The notes under the pieces are model-generated. The model worked only from the letters and a program-made list of their open reading frames with translations. It was not told the origin of the DNA and made no database searches. A stretch of DNA of 64,000 nucleotides, taken from positions 62,001-126,000 of the forward strand of contig NZ_JAODIW010000010.1 of the NCBI RefSeq assembly GCF_026586625.1, written 5' to 3'. Shown here piece after piece: positions 53,460 to 62,222 of this stretch (positions are counted from its first letter, which is position 1; the number at the start of each line of letters is the position of its first letter). The stretch comes from Halobium salinum (GTDB lineage Archaea > Halobacteriota > Halobacteria > Halobacteriales > Haloferacaceae). Both the position numbers and the translations under genes were made by a program.

Positions 53460-54233
53460 ATGCAACTGCTGATCGTCGGCGCCGGCGCGATGGGTCGATG
53501 GGTCGCCCGCACCGTCGACGCCGACGTGACCTTCGCCGACGTGGAGGCGGCGGCCGCAGACGAGGCCGCCGCCGACTGCGGCGGGTCGTCCGCCCCGGTC
53601 GACACCGACCGCCGGTTCGACGCCGTCTGTCTCGCCACACCCATCTCGGCGGCCGCCGACACCGTCGAGTCGTTCGCGCCGAACGCCGAGACGGCGATGT
53701 TCGACGTGACGGGGTCGATGGCCGCACCGGTCGCCGCGATGCGCCGGGCGTTCGACGGTGAACGCGTCTCTCTCCACCCGCTGTTCGCCCCCGAGAACGC
53801 CCCGGGCAACGTCGCCGCCGTCACCGACGAGGCCGGTCCACTCACGGACGGAGTTCGAGCGGACCTCGAGGACGCCGGGAACCACACCTTCGAGACGACC
53901 GTCGACGAGCACGACCGGGCGATGGAGACCGTCCAGTCGAAGGCTCACGCGGCGACCCTCGCCTACGCCCTCGCGGCCGAGGACGTGCGCGAGGAGTTCG
54001 CCACGCCCGTCTCGGCCGCGCTCGACGACGTGGTCGAAACCGTCACCGACGGCACCCCGCGCGTGTACGCGGAGATTCAGGAGACGTTCCCCGGGAGCGA
54101 CGCGGTCGCCGACGCCGCGGCCCGCCTCGCAGACGCCGACCGCGAGGGGTTCGAGGCGCTGTACCGTGAGGCGAGCGAGCGTCGTCGGGGGGAGTCTCCG
54201 GCCGACCGCCAGTCGCGAGGTGAGGACCGATGA
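53460..54233 (+). CDS. Prephenate dehydrogenase-like protein (TyrA)
   Basis: A 257-aa NAD-binding enzyme of the prephenate dehydrogenase group, for tyrosine synthesis. It shows the nucleotide fold MQLLIVGAGAMGRWVARTVD (1-20), the VCLATPISAA segment (about 57-66), DVTGSM and HPLFAPENAP (about 103-112) and, near the end, the helical dimerisation domain (KAHAATLAYALAAEDVREEF). Many TyrA enzymes are longer; this is the compact haloarchaeal type. Its stop overlaps the next gene by four bases (ATGA). Confidence 0.85.
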   Translation: MQLLIVGAGAMGRWVARTVDADVTFADVEAAAADEAAADCGGSSAPVDTDRRFDAVCLATPISAAADTVESFAPNAETAMFDVTGSMAAPVAAMRRAFDGERVSLHPLFAPENAPGNVAAVTDEAGPLTDGVRADLEDAGNHTFETTVDEHDRAMETVQSKAHAATLAYALAAEDVREEFATPVSAALDDVVETVTDGTPRVYAEIQETFPGSDAVADAAARLADADREGFEALYREASERRRGESPADRQSRGEDR

Positions 54234-55771
54234 TAGACCGCGACTCCGTCCGCTCGAACGCGAAGTACCTCCGGAACGTCCGCCCGGTCGACCCCGACGA
54301 GATAGCGGAGTACGTCGAGGGCCACCCGCATCCGGGCGTCGTCCGCACCGTCCTGCGCGAAGAGGCGTTCGACCTCGGTCTCGTCGAACGCGAGGACGGC
54401 ACCTTCGTCCCCGTCCCCGAGGAGCCCGTCTCGCCGCCGAACTGGCGCCCCGAGGCGTTCCCGGACGCGTACGCCTTCGCCGTCGAGGACTTGCTCGTCG
54501 GCCGTCACGGCGCCAACTGGCACCTCGGGGAATCCGGTGACGCCCTCCGCGAGGCGGTGCGCCGGCTGAAGACCGACTACCTCTACGGCAACGACGTCGA
54601 GTACGACGAGACCGCCGCACTGGGCTACGCGCTCTATCACCTGCCGGACTACTACGCGACGACCGGCTACGTCCTCGACGACCTCGCCGAGAACGGGCTC
54701 CTGCCCCGCAAACTGCGGGTGCTCGACGTCGGCGCCGGCGTCGGCAGTCCCGCGCTCGGTCTCCACGACTACCTGCCCGAGGACTCGCTGGTCGACTACC
54801 ACGCCGTCGAACCCAGCGCCGCCGCCGACGTGCTCGACCGCCTCGTGGAGGAGACCACTCGGAACTTCCACACGACGGTCCACCGGACGACGGCGGAGGA
54901 ACTCGACCTCGACGAACTGGTCGGTGGCGAGGGCGGCGACGCCGCGAGCGCCGACGACGGGGGAGCCGACACCGACGCCGCCGCCTTCGACCTCGTCCTC
55001 TTCGGCAACGTCCTCTCCGAACTCGGCGACCCGGTCGCCGTCGTCGAACGCTACCTCGACGTGCTCGCCTCGGACGGGTCGCTCGTCGCAATCGCCCCCG
55101 CCGACCTCGAGACGAGCACCGGCCTTCGGGAGGTCGAGCGCGCGGTCGCCCCCGTCGGCGGCGACGTGACGGTCTACTCGCCGACGCTCCGATTGTGGGA
55201 CGGCGAAACCCCGAGCGACCGCGGGTGGTCGTTCGACGTGCGCGACGACCTCGCCGTTCCGGGGTTCCAACGCCGCCTCGACGAAGGAGCCGGGATGGCC
55301 GGGCAGGATGCGGGCTCGGACGCCGACCACGAACCCGGCGAGTTCGTCAACGTCGACGTGCAGTTCTCCTACTCCATCCTCCGCCTCGACGGCGCCCGCC
55401 GGCTGGACGTGCGCGCCAGCCCCGAGCGCCACGCGAAGATGGCCGAGATGGAGCGCCACGTCACCGAGCGCATCGACCTCGCCGCGGTGAAGTTGAGCCA
55501 CGACTTGGCGGCGCGTCGACGCGAGAGCGGCGGGAACCGAGGCGACCGCGACGACGACCCCAATCCCCTGTTCAAAATCAGCGACGGGAGCGAGTCGGTC
55601 GAACACTACGCCGTCCTGACTCGCGAGTCGGCGCTGAACCGCGACCTGCTGGAGGCCCCCTACGGCGCCGTCCTCGCCTTCGAGAACGTCCTCTGTCTGT
55701 GGAACGACGACGAGGAGGCGTACAACTTGGTCGTCGACGGCGAGACGGTCGTCGACCTGGTGGCCGTCTGA
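54230..55771 (+). CDS. Rsm22-like SAM-dependent methyltransferase
   Basis: A 513-aa protein similar to Rsm22/METTL17, a methyltransferase-fold factor linked to the small ribosomal subunit in mitochondria. SAM motif I is VLDVGAGVGSPALGLHD (about 163-179), preceded by the family block ETAALGYALYHLPDYYATTG and followed by FDLVLFGNVLSELGD. The C-terminal 200 residues are beta-rich and contain RRLDVRASPERHAKM. Conserved Cys that would bind an Fe-S cluster in other members are not obvious. It overlaps the TyrA gene by four bases, so both are probably translated from one mRNA. Confidence 0.8.
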   Translation: MIDRDSVRSNAKYLRNVRPVDPDEIAEYVEGHPHPGVVRTVLREEAFDLGLVEREDGTFVPVPEEPVSPPNWRPEAFPDAYAFAVEDLLVGRHGANWHLGESGDALREAVRRLKTDYLYGNDVEYDETAALGYALYHLPDYYATTGYVLDDLAENGLLPRKLRVLDVGAGVGSPALGLHDYLPEDSLVDYHAVEPSAAADVLDRLVEETTRNFHTTVHRTTAEELDLDELVGGEGGDAASADDGGADTDAAAFDLVLFGNVLSELGDPVAVVERYLDVLASDGSLVAIAPADLETSTGLREVERAVAPVGGDVTVYSPTLRLWDGETPSDRGWSFDVRDDLAVPGFQRRLDEGAGMAGQDAGSDADHEPGEFVNVDVQFSYSILRLDGARRLDVRASPERHAKMAEMERHVTERIDLAAVKLSHDLAARRRESGGNRGDRDDDPNPLFKISDGSESVEHYAVLTRESALNRDLLEAPYGAVLAFENVLCLWNDDEEAYNLVVDGETVVDLVAV

Positions 55772-55800
55772 GAGGAGTAGGGGGAGGAGCGCTCGGTCGC

Positions 55801-56925
55801 TCAGGCCATCCGACCCGCCGTCCGCCCCGTGACGACCCGAGCCGCCCCGTAGCCGCCGACCGCGACGACGACGGCGACGGCGACGACGGCGAACACCGCG
55901 GGCGTGGCGCTTCCGACCGCGAGCCGGGCGGCCGCGTTCGACGGGCCCACCGGCAGCAACGTGGCGCCGCCGAACAGCCCCAGCACGCCGACCGAGTAGA
56001 CGAGTTGGGCGACCTGCCGGTCCGGCGCCGTGAGGGCGACGACCGCGCCGAGTGACGCGACCAGCAGGCCGACGGCCGCCGACAGCAACAGGAGGGCCGG
56101 GAGGTTCGCCACGGGCGTCCCGTTCAGTCGGAGCAGCAGCATCCAGAGCCCGGCCTGCAGGGGGACGAGCCCGGCCGCCGCCGCGAGCTTCCCGTCGACG
56201 ATGCCCGCCAGCGAAATCGGCGCGACCCGCAGGAGTTCGAGCGTGCCGCGGTCGTACTCCTCGGTGATGGAGTCGACCGTCACGGAGCCGGCGATGAACG
56301 CCGGGAGGAAGAGGAGGAGGGGAAGGAGCACGGTGTAGGTGAACCCGAAGTAGGGACTCGACGTCGATTCGGGGGGCAGCGAGAGCGGCTCGAAGTCGAG
56401 GGCCGCCGAGCGCTCCTCGCGTTCGGCGCGCTCGAACTCCCGGAGCGCGTCGCGAAGCGAGACGACGACGACGGTCGACCGGACGCTCTCATCGGGTGCG
56501 ACGGCGGTCACGTGGACCCGCCCGTCCCGCACCGCGGTGTCGAGGACGGCGTCGACGCGGCCCTCTTCGAACGCGAGCGTCGCGCTCCGGCGGTTGGGGT
56601 AGGGCACCGCGTCGATGCCGGACTCCGTGCCCGCCGCGCGCAGGAGGTCGTCGGTCGCCTCACCCGTCACGGCCACGTCGGCCGTGTACCCCTCGACGCT
56701 CCCCGGGTCCGACAGCGAGACGAGGCCGACGACGAGGAAGGAGGAGAAGGAGGCGACGAACAGCTGGATGAGCAGGGCGAGCACGATGGTCTTCTCCGAC
56801 CGGAGCGAGGCGATTTCGCGGCGGGCGACCGTGACCCGGGGGTCGCGGTAGGCGTCGCCGACGGCGTCGCGGGCGGCGGCGAGCCGACCGCGGACGCGCT
56901 CGGTCGCCGAGGGCGACTCAGACAA
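55801..56925 (-). CDS. ABC-2 type permease (NatB-like)
   Basis: A 374-aa ABC-2 membrane protein. One helix (TIVLALLIQLFVASFSSFLV, about 50-69) is followed by a 130-residue extracellular domain and then five helices from about 185 to 365. The motif VTVDSITEEYDRGTLELLRV before the second helix set is typical of NatB/ABC-2 exporters. The gene is last in a three-gene set (ATPase, large permease-protease, this permease); its start overlaps the end of the 650-aa gene by eight bases. Together they would form an exporter, whose substrate is unknown. Confidence 0.85.
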   Translation of the reverse strand: MSESPSATERVRGRLAAARDAVGDAYRDPRVTVARREIASLRSEKTIVLALLIQLFVASFSSFLVVGLVSLSDPGSVEGYTADVAVTGEATDDLLRAAGTESGIDAVPYPNRRSATLAFEEGRVDAVLDTAVRDGRVHVTAVAPDESVRSTVVVVSLRDALREFERAEREERSAALDFEPLSLPPESTSSPYFGFTYTVLLPLLLFLPAFIAGSVTVDSITEEYDRGTLELLRVAPISLAGIVDGKLAAAAGLVPLQAGLWMLLLRLNGTPVANLPALLLLSAAVGLLVASLGAVVALTAPDRQVAQLVYSVGVLGLFGGATLLPVGPSNAAARLAVGSATPAVFAVVAVAVVVAVGGYGAARVVTGRTAGRMA

Positions 56926-58870
56926 GGCCGCTCACCACCGTGGCGACCGCGAGGTTGTACCCCGCGTGCAGCAGCGTCGCGAGGACGAACGCGCCCGCGA
57001 ACGCCTCCCGGCCCCGGCTGGCGCCCGTCGCCGTCGTCGCCGCCGTGACGACGTGGAGCGCGAGCGGCGCGAGCAGGAGCGCCAGTGCGGTCGCCGGCGA
57101 GACGGCGGGGCCGATTCCGGCTCCCGCGGACTCGAAGGCGGCGCGACCGACCGTCAGACTCGGGAGGCCGACCACCTGCACCACGGCGAAGAGTTTCTCG
57201 CCGAGGAAGAAGCCGGTTCCCGAGAGCGCGCCGAGGACGAGCGCCGTCGGGACGGTCCGGGCGAAGCGGGCCTTCGCGAAGCCGGCGTACACGTGGAGGC
57301 TCTTCGCCAACTCCTCGACGGCGGCGATGGCGACGAAGAGGACCGGCAGCGAGAGTTCGAGCGGGAGGACGAACAGCACGGCGACGACGAGCAGTTCGGC
57401 GACGAGGACGAACGGAATCGACAGCGCGGCGAGGGTGAGCATCGACCGCTTCCCCCGAATCCGGGCGTCGAGCGCGTCGAGCGCCTTGAGGGGGACCGCG
57501 CGCTGCGTGAACATGTCCTCCTCGCGGTAGACGCCGACGCCGAGGAGGAAGAGGACGGCGGCACAGCCGACGAACGGGCCGGCCGAGAAGAGGTACTGCC
57601 CCAGCGTCGCGCCGGTGCCCTGGAGGTCCCGGACGACGAGCGTCAGCGGCGAGATGAGCGAGATGGGCGTCACGTCGGCGAACACCGCCGGGACGAACGC
57701 GTAGCTCGTGAGAAACACCGACACCGTCACCGTGAGGAACGTCAGCTCCTTGAAAGACCGCGCGAACATCGCCGCGAGGAACGTCGCCGCGAGGTACAGT
57801 AGCGCGATTGGAACCACCGCGGCGACCGAGAGGGGGCCGCCGCCGACGAGGAGCGCGACGAGCGCCGAGACGGCTGTGAGCCCGAGCACGTAGGGGAGCG
57901 TCTTCCCGGCGACCACCGTCCCGGGGCCGACGGGCGTGACGAGCAGGGGTTCGCCCCGCCGGTTCACGCGTTCGTTGAGGACACTGCCGCCGTACGCCTG
58001 CGCGACGAAGTTCATCGGCACGAGGAAGGCGAAAGCGAGCACGAGCGAGCCGAAGGGGAACGGCGGGCTGATATCCGCCGGCGACCCGGTCGACTCGGTA
58101 CGAAGGACGCCCGAGCCGAGTCCGGGGACCTCGAAGCCGCCGTCGGCACCGGAGTCGGCGGCTGTCCCGCCGCTCTCGGCGTCGTCGGAGTCAGCCGAGC
58201 CCGACGCACCGGAGCTCCCGTCACCACCCGAGTCTCCCGAGGCACCCGGCTCGCCCGCGTCGCTGGAGTCTGACGACGCCTCCGACCCGGAACTCCCGTC
58301 GTCGACCGACCGACCGCCGGCAGAGGCGAGCGTCGGCGCCGAGTCGCGCTCGGCGTACCGGAGCGTGACCAGCACCGGGAACGCCGCTCCCCGGTTCGGC
58401 TCCTCGCCCAGCCGCCGGTCGTTGTAGCGAGCGACCGCGTCCCGGAACGTCGACAGCGCGGCTTGGCCCTTCTGCGAGTCGGCCACGAGCACCGCACCGT
58501 CGCGGACGAGCAGGTCGACGCCGCCCCGGAGTTCACCATCGACGACTTCCGCTTCCGCGGGCGGACGCGCCGCGAGCGCCGACGTGTCCGCGACGGGGTC
58601 GTGGTAGGGGCTGTCGGCGGCGACGCCGACGCGGTAGAGCCCGCTGTCGACGCCGACGCTCCCGACGCCCGAGGCGACCAGCCCGCCGAAGACGCCCCCT
58701 GCGACGAGGAGGACGACTACGGTGACGGCGGCGGTTCGGCGGTCGAACGAGTTCGTCCCCCGGGACACTTCCCAGCGGGCGATGCGCAGGAGGGCGCGGG
58801 TCTCCCGCCGGAGTCGACGGCCGGCGCTTCGGCTCCGACTCCGGAGCCTATCGAGCCGCGAGGTGCTCAC
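56918..58870 (-). CDS. Fusion: ABC-2 permease and PrsW-like intramembrane protease
   Basis: A 650-aa protein. Residues 45-445 have the ABC-2 permease layout: one helix (about 48-70), an extracellular part with a long Ser/Gly/Asp linker (about 189-245), and six helices ending at about 448, with EPLLVTPVGPGTVVAGKTLP near 307. From about 480 a second membrane domain carries the PrsW motifs: AVEELAKSL (EELAK at 519-523), GFFLGEKLF (about 553-561), LHVVTA (about 605) and HAGYN (635-639). PrsW is a membrane metalloprotease that cleaves anti-sigma factors in bacteria. Such a fusion suggests protease-assisted export or processing of the ABC substrate. Confidence 0.8.
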   Translation of the reverse strand: MSTSRLDRLRSRSRSAGRRLRRETRALLRIARWEVSRGTNSFDRRTAAVTVVVLLVAGGVFGGLVASGVGSVGVDSGLYRVGVAADSPYHDPVADTSALAARPPAEAEVVDGELRGGVDLLVRDGAVLVADSQKGQAALSTFRDAVARYNDRRLGEEPNRGAAFPVLVTLRYAERDSAPTLASAGGRSVDDGSSGSEASSDSSDAGEPGASGDSGGDGSSGASGSADSDDAESGGTAADSGADGGFEVPGLGSGVLRTESTGSPADISPPFPFGSLVLAFAFLVPMNFVAQAYGGSVLNERVNRRGEPLLVTPVGPGTVVAGKTLPYVLGLTAVSALVALLVGGGPLSVAAVVPIALLYLAATFLAAMFARSFKELTFLTVTVSVFLTSYAFVPAVFADVTPISLISPLTLVVRDLQGTGATLGQYLFSAGPFVGCAAVLFLLGVGVYREEDMFTQRAVPLKALDALDARIRGKRSMLTLAALSIPFVLVAELLVVAVLFVLPLELSLPVLFVAIAAVEELAKSLHVYAGFAKARFARTVPTALVLGALSGTGFFLGEKLFAVVQVVGLPSLTVGRAAFESAGAGIGPAVSPATALALLLAPLALHVVTAATTATGASRGREAFAGAFVLATLLHAGYNLAVATVVSGLV

Positions 58871-59832
58871 CGACGGGCCTCCGGCGCGTCGGGGGTGTGG
58901 TCCGACGGCGCCCCGTCGGGTGTCCCCCTTTCGGTCTCACCGTCGACCGTCCGCGGGCCGAGCGCGTCGCCGTCGGCGGCGATGTCGAGGAACACCTCCT
59001 CCAGCGAGGGTTCGCGGGTACGGATGTCGTCGACGATCCCGCCGGCGCGTTCGGCGGACTCGCGGACGATTTCGACCGCGTCCATCGACTCGACGACGGC
59101 GCGGTGGCGTTCGCCGGCCGGCGCCGTCTCCGGCGTCGGCACCGTCGTGTAGACGTGGTACTCGGTGATACCGTACTCCTCGCGAATCTCGGGGACGGTA
59201 CCGCGGGCGACGACGGCGCCGCGGTTCATCACCATCACGCGGTCGCAGACGTCCTCGACGTGATAGAGGTTGTGCGCCGAGAAGACGACCGTCTTGCCCG
59301 CCGCGGCGAGTTCCTTCGTGAACTCGAGCACGTAGTTCGTGGTGAGCGGGTCGAGTCCGGAGGCGGGTTCGTCGTAGATGAGCACGTCGGGGTCGTTGAC
59401 GAGCGACCGGGCGATGGCGACCTTTCGTTTCATCCCCTTCGATACGTCGCCGAGGCGGCGGTCCCGGTGTTCGAGTTCGAGGCGGTCGAGCGTGTCGGCG
59501 ACGCGCTCGTCGGCCACCTCGCGGGGCACCTCGTAGAGGTCCGCGAAGAACCGCAGGTAGGAGTGGGCGGTCATGTCCTCGTACAGCGGCGACTCCTCGG
59601 GGAGGAAGCCCAGATGCGAGCGCATCGCGGGGTCGGCGGCGTCGTAGCCGGCGACGGTCGTCTCGCCGCTGGTCGGCTCGACGAGTCCGGCGAGCGTCTT
59701 CAGCGTCGTCGTCTTGCCCGCCCCGTTGGGGCCGACGATGCCGAATATCTCCCCCGGTTCCACGTCGAAACTGCTCCCCCGCACGGCGACGAACTCCCCG
59801 TACACCTTGCGGAGGTCGGTCACGGAAATCAC
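58867..59832 (-). CDS. ABC-2 exporter ATPase (NatA-like)
   Basis: A 321-aa ATPase of the drug/antibiotic/Na+ exporter type. Walker A GPNGAGKTTTLK (about 34-45), the signature VSKGMKRKVAIARSL (about 128-142; the LSGGQ of other ABCs is VSKGM here, typical for this subgroup) and Walker B VLIYDEPASGLDP are present. The C-terminal 60 residues are polar and acidic. A TATA-like cttaacc lies about 27 bases upstream (minus strand, 59855-59861). Its last four bases overlap the permease-protease gene. Confidence 0.9.
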   Translation of the reverse strand: MISVTDLRKVYGEFVAVRGSSFDVEPGEIFGIVGPNGAGKTTTLKTLAGLVEPTSGETTVAGYDAADPAMRSHLGFLPEESPLYEDMTAHSYLRFFADLYEVPREVADERVADTLDRLELEHRDRRLGDVSKGMKRKVAIARSLVNDPDVLIYDEPASGLDPLTTNYVLEFTKELAAAGKTVVFSAHNLYHVEDVCDRVMVMNRGAVVARGTVPEIREEYGITEYHVYTTVPTPETAPAGERHRAVVESMDAVEIVRESAERAGGIVDDIRTREPSLEEVFLDIAADGDALGPRTVDGETERGTPDGAPSDHTPDAPEARR

Positions 59833-60026
59833 GCTCGCCGGGTTCGGCCACTAAAGGTTAAGTTTGGTGACTGTACTAGAATTTTTAGTGTCGGCGCGGT
59901 CGACGGCCGTCGCTAACGCGTCGATTGCGGGAGAATCGTCGGTCGGCGCGACGGTAGTCGTGTGAGTACCGGTAGGTTCAGAGGAGTCGTCGGTCGCGAG
60001 ACGCCCCGTCGGTCACGTCGCTCGAA
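59833..60026. other. Intergenic region before the ABC-2 operon
   Basis: About 190 bases between the ABC-2 operon and the microprotein gene; apart from the ABC-2 TATA element nothing is recognisable. The following 60153-60286 is AT-rich at 60178-60240 and should contain promoters for both the microprotein and the SRPBCC gene. Confidence 0.4.
59855..59861 (-). promoter_or_regulatory. TATA-like element of the ABC-2 operon
   Basis: On the minus strand cttaacc lies about 25-28 bases before the ATG at 59832. The surrounding 40 bases are AT-rich. Confidence 0.5.
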
Positions 60027-60152
60027 TCAGTCCGAAGCCTGCGGTTCCTCGCCCGTCTCCGGCTCTCGACCTCGTTGCCAGACGTTGGTGACCGGTGCGC
60101 CCGACGGTGGTGTGTGGCTGACGTCCTTCATGGTCCGCTTGTCTGCGTTCAT
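60027..60152 (-). CDS. Microprotein (41 aa)
   Basis: A 41-aa protein: MNADKRTMKDVSHTPPSGAP, then VTNVWQRGREPETGEEPQASD. It is polar and has no membrane segment. The segment MKDVSHTPP...VWQRG looks like a conserved short haloarchaeal protein I have seen in outline, but I cannot name it. A TATA-like gttaag/taaac element lies about 30 bases upstream (minus strand, 60178-60190). A second Met at residue 8 could also be the start. Confidence 0.55.
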   Translation of the reverse strand: MNADKRTMKDVSHTPPSGAPVTNVWQRGREPETGEEPQASD

Positions 60153-60286
60153 CGTGGGACTCCGTAGCACATTCCTCCTCTTAACGTTTACTACGGGAAG
60201 GAGTAAGAAGTCATTATCAGTTCAAAGACCTAATACACCTCTAGGCAGGCGCCACCTACTCGGGAGACCGGCTCTAGAAGACGGGT

Positions 60287-60763
60287 ATGGGACTTCGAAT
60301 CGGGCGGACCCCCGACGGGCGGCGCCTCGAGGTCGACCGCGTCGTCGCCGCCGACGTCGACGCGGCGTGGGAATTGCTCGTCGACACCGAGCGTTGGCCG
60401 GAGTGGGGGCCGAGCGTGCGCGCCGTCGACTACGACGGGGAGTCGAACGATGGAGGGGTAATCGGCCCCGACGCGTCCGGCCGCGTTCGCGTCGGCGCCG
60501 TCTGGGTCCCGTTCCGAGTCGAGACGTTCGAGGACGGAACCGGGGACGTCCACGGGTCCGGCGGGAGGGAGAGGCGCCGCTGGACGTGGCGCGTCGCCGG
60601 CGTTCCCGCGACCGGCCACCGCGTCGAATCCCTCCCGGACGGGCGCTGTCGAATCGTCTTCGAGGTGCCGCTCGTCGCTGCCCCGTACGCGGCCGTCTGT
60701 GAACGGGCGCTCTCGCGTATCGAGTCGTTGCTGACGACGGCGGACGGGAGGGGAAACCCTTAG
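60287..60763 (+). CDS. SRPBCC-family (START-like) protein
   Basis: A 158-aa protein with the START/polyketide-cyclase helix-grip fold: LEVDRVVAADVDAAWELLVD at residues 14-33, ERWPEWGPSVRAVDYDG, and a C-terminal helix (APYAAVCERALSRIESLL). It probably binds a hydrophobic ligand. The last four bases overlap the end of the convergent flavin-reductase gene. No operon partner is evident. Confidence 0.75.
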   Translation: MGLRIGRTPDGRRLEVDRVVAADVDAAWELLVDTERWPEWGPSVRAVDYDGESNDGGVIGPDASGRVRVGAVWVPFRVETFEDGTGDVHGSGGRERRRWTWRVAGVPATGHRVESLPDGRCRIVFEVPLVAAPYAAVCERALSRIESLLTTADGRGNP

Positions 60764-61341
60764 TCGGGCCGTTCGAGGGCGAAGCGCTCCCGGGTCGTCG
60801 CGTAGAGACTGCCCGAGAGCCGCCCGACCGCGTCCAACTTCTCCACGTCGAGTTTCCCGTCGGTCGTGGTCTCGTCGGCGACGTGCGCGTAGACGACCTC
60901 GCCGAGCACCATCGTCGACGTGCCCACTTCGAGCGTCTCGTACAGTTCACACTCGAAGGCGACTTTCGCGGCGGCCACGCGCGGAGGGTCGACTGCGACC
61001 GACTCGGCCCGGTCGAGTCCGGCGTGGTCGAACTCGCTCTCGCCGTGGGGGAGCGTGGCGCTCGTCTCGTTCATCGCCTCGGCGAGGTCGCGCGTGACGA
61101 CGTTGACGACGAACTCCTCCGTCTCGATTGCGTTGCGCGGCGAGTCCTTCAGGTCGTCGCCGACGCCGACGGGCGCGAACATGACGACCGGCGGGTCGTA
61201 GGCGACGACGTTGAAGAAGCTGTACGGCGCCAGGTTGTCCACGCCGTCGGGCGAACGGGTGCTCACCCACGCGATGGGCCGGGGGACGACGCTTCCGGCA
61301 AGGAGCCGGTAGGCGCCGAACTCGTCGGGGGTCCCCTCCAT
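60760..61341 (-). CDS. Flavin reductase-like FMN-binding split-barrel protein
   Basis: A 193-aa FMN-binding protein of the flavin reductase family. The N-terminal block YRLLAGSVVPRPIAWVSTRS (about 12-31), NLAPYSFFNVVAYDPPVVMF (about 36-55) and DSPRNAIETEEFVVNVV (about 66-82) are the family signature. It starts directly after the VOC gene stop (no gap), so both form a two-gene operon. It could supply reduced flavin to an oxygenase. Confidence 0.87.
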   Translation of the reverse strand: MEGTPDEFGAYRLLAGSVVPRPIAWVSTRSPDGVDNLAPYSFFNVVAYDPPVVMFAPVGVGDDLKDSPRNAIETEEFVVNVVTRDLAEAMNETSATLPHGESEFDHAGLDRAESVAVDPPRVAAAKVAFECELYETLEVGTSTMVLGEVVYAHVADETTTDGKLDVEKLDAVGRLSGSLYATTRERFALERPD

Positions 61342-62043
61342 TCAGGCGTCCCCCTCGTGTTCGGGGCCCGACTCGCCACGCCAGTCCTTCGCCGACCCGA
61401 CCGCGGCGTCGGGCAGGTCGTTCGGCTCGACGGGGAGACCCAACTCTTCGAGGGCCGCCTCGAGGTGGTCGCCGTCGACGAACTCCGCGCCGGCCTCGAC
61501 GCGGAGCCGCTGGGCGGTCGAGAGCACCTCGCCGCGGCGGTCGTCCGGAATCTCGTACTTGTCGACGACGAGTTCGACGACGAGCCCGTTGTGGTCGCGG
61601 GTGTACAGCGAGTGGAACGCGCCGCGGTCGAACTCGGAGAACCGGTGGTCGGCCTCCCGCAGTCGGTCCTTCGTCGCCTCGAACTCGTCGGGGTCGAGCG
61701 AGAACGCGAGGTGGTGGACGGCGCCGATACCGGGGCGCTGGGGCCCCTCGTGGCTGTCGCGGTCGTCGCTCACGAAGAACGTCACGACCCGCCCGTCGCC
61801 CGAGTCGAAGAAGAGGTGCGTCGCGCTCGGGTCGTCGAGGTTCGGCTGGCGCATCACGAGGCGCATGCCGAGGGTGTCGCGGTAGAACGCGACGGTGTCC
61901 GCCTCGTTGCTCCCGACGAGCGTCACGTGGTCGGTGCCGGTCGTCCGGATGACGCTGTCGGGGAACTCGGCCGTCACCTCGGCCTCGCTGGGGGCGTCGT
62001 CGTCGGATTCGCTCACACCTCGGGGTACGGACGGGAGGGACAT
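61342..62043 (-). CDS. VOC-family (glyoxalase/dioxygenase-like) protein
   Basis: A 233-aa protein with a VOC domain at about 30-165. After a polar leader come TGTDHVTLVGSNEADTVAFY, RDTLGMRLVMRQPN, GAVHHLAFSLD and RDHNGLVVELVVDKY; the metal-binding His and Glu positions are His of TDHVTL, His of VHHLAF and the Glu of VELV. It could be a glyoxalase- or ring-cleaving-dioxygenase-like enzyme. It precedes the flavin reductase with no gap. Confidence 0.82.
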   Translation of the reverse strand: MSLPSVPRGVSESDDDAPSEAEVTAEFPDSVIRTTGTDHVTLVGSNEADTVAFYRDTLGMRLVMRQPNLDDPSATHLFFDSGDGRVVTFFVSDDRDSHEGPQRPGIGAVHHLAFSLDPDEFEATKDRLREADHRFSEFDRGAFHSLYTRDHNGLVVELVVDKYEIPDDRRGEVLSTAQRLRVEAGAEFVDGDHLEAALEELGLPVEPNDLPDAAVGSAKDWRGESGPEHEGDA

Positions 62044-62139
62044 ATCTCCCCGGTAACGGTGGTGTCACCGGCACTCCTGCCCGATTCGGGGAGGGTGTCA
62101 GGAGTCTCGGCAACCGGTTCCGGAGAACACGGGAACTGT

Positions 62140-62155
62140 TTGTAGAAATTTACAA
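62140..62155. promoter_or_regulatory. Palindromic ttgta-N6-tacaa site
   Basis: Ttgta, gaaatt, tacaa form a 5-base inverted repeat in an AT-rich patch. The stretch caccttattaggg follows (62156-62168), the likely promoter of the COG1361-like/RND operon (start 62223). It lies within the 179-base gap to the divergent VOC gene, so it could act as an operator for either. Confidence 0.4.
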
Positions 62156-62222
62156 CACCTTATTAGGGAGCCGTCCGGAGGAGGGGACGAGCGGTGGCTT
62201 CGAGCCACCCGAGAGCCAACAC

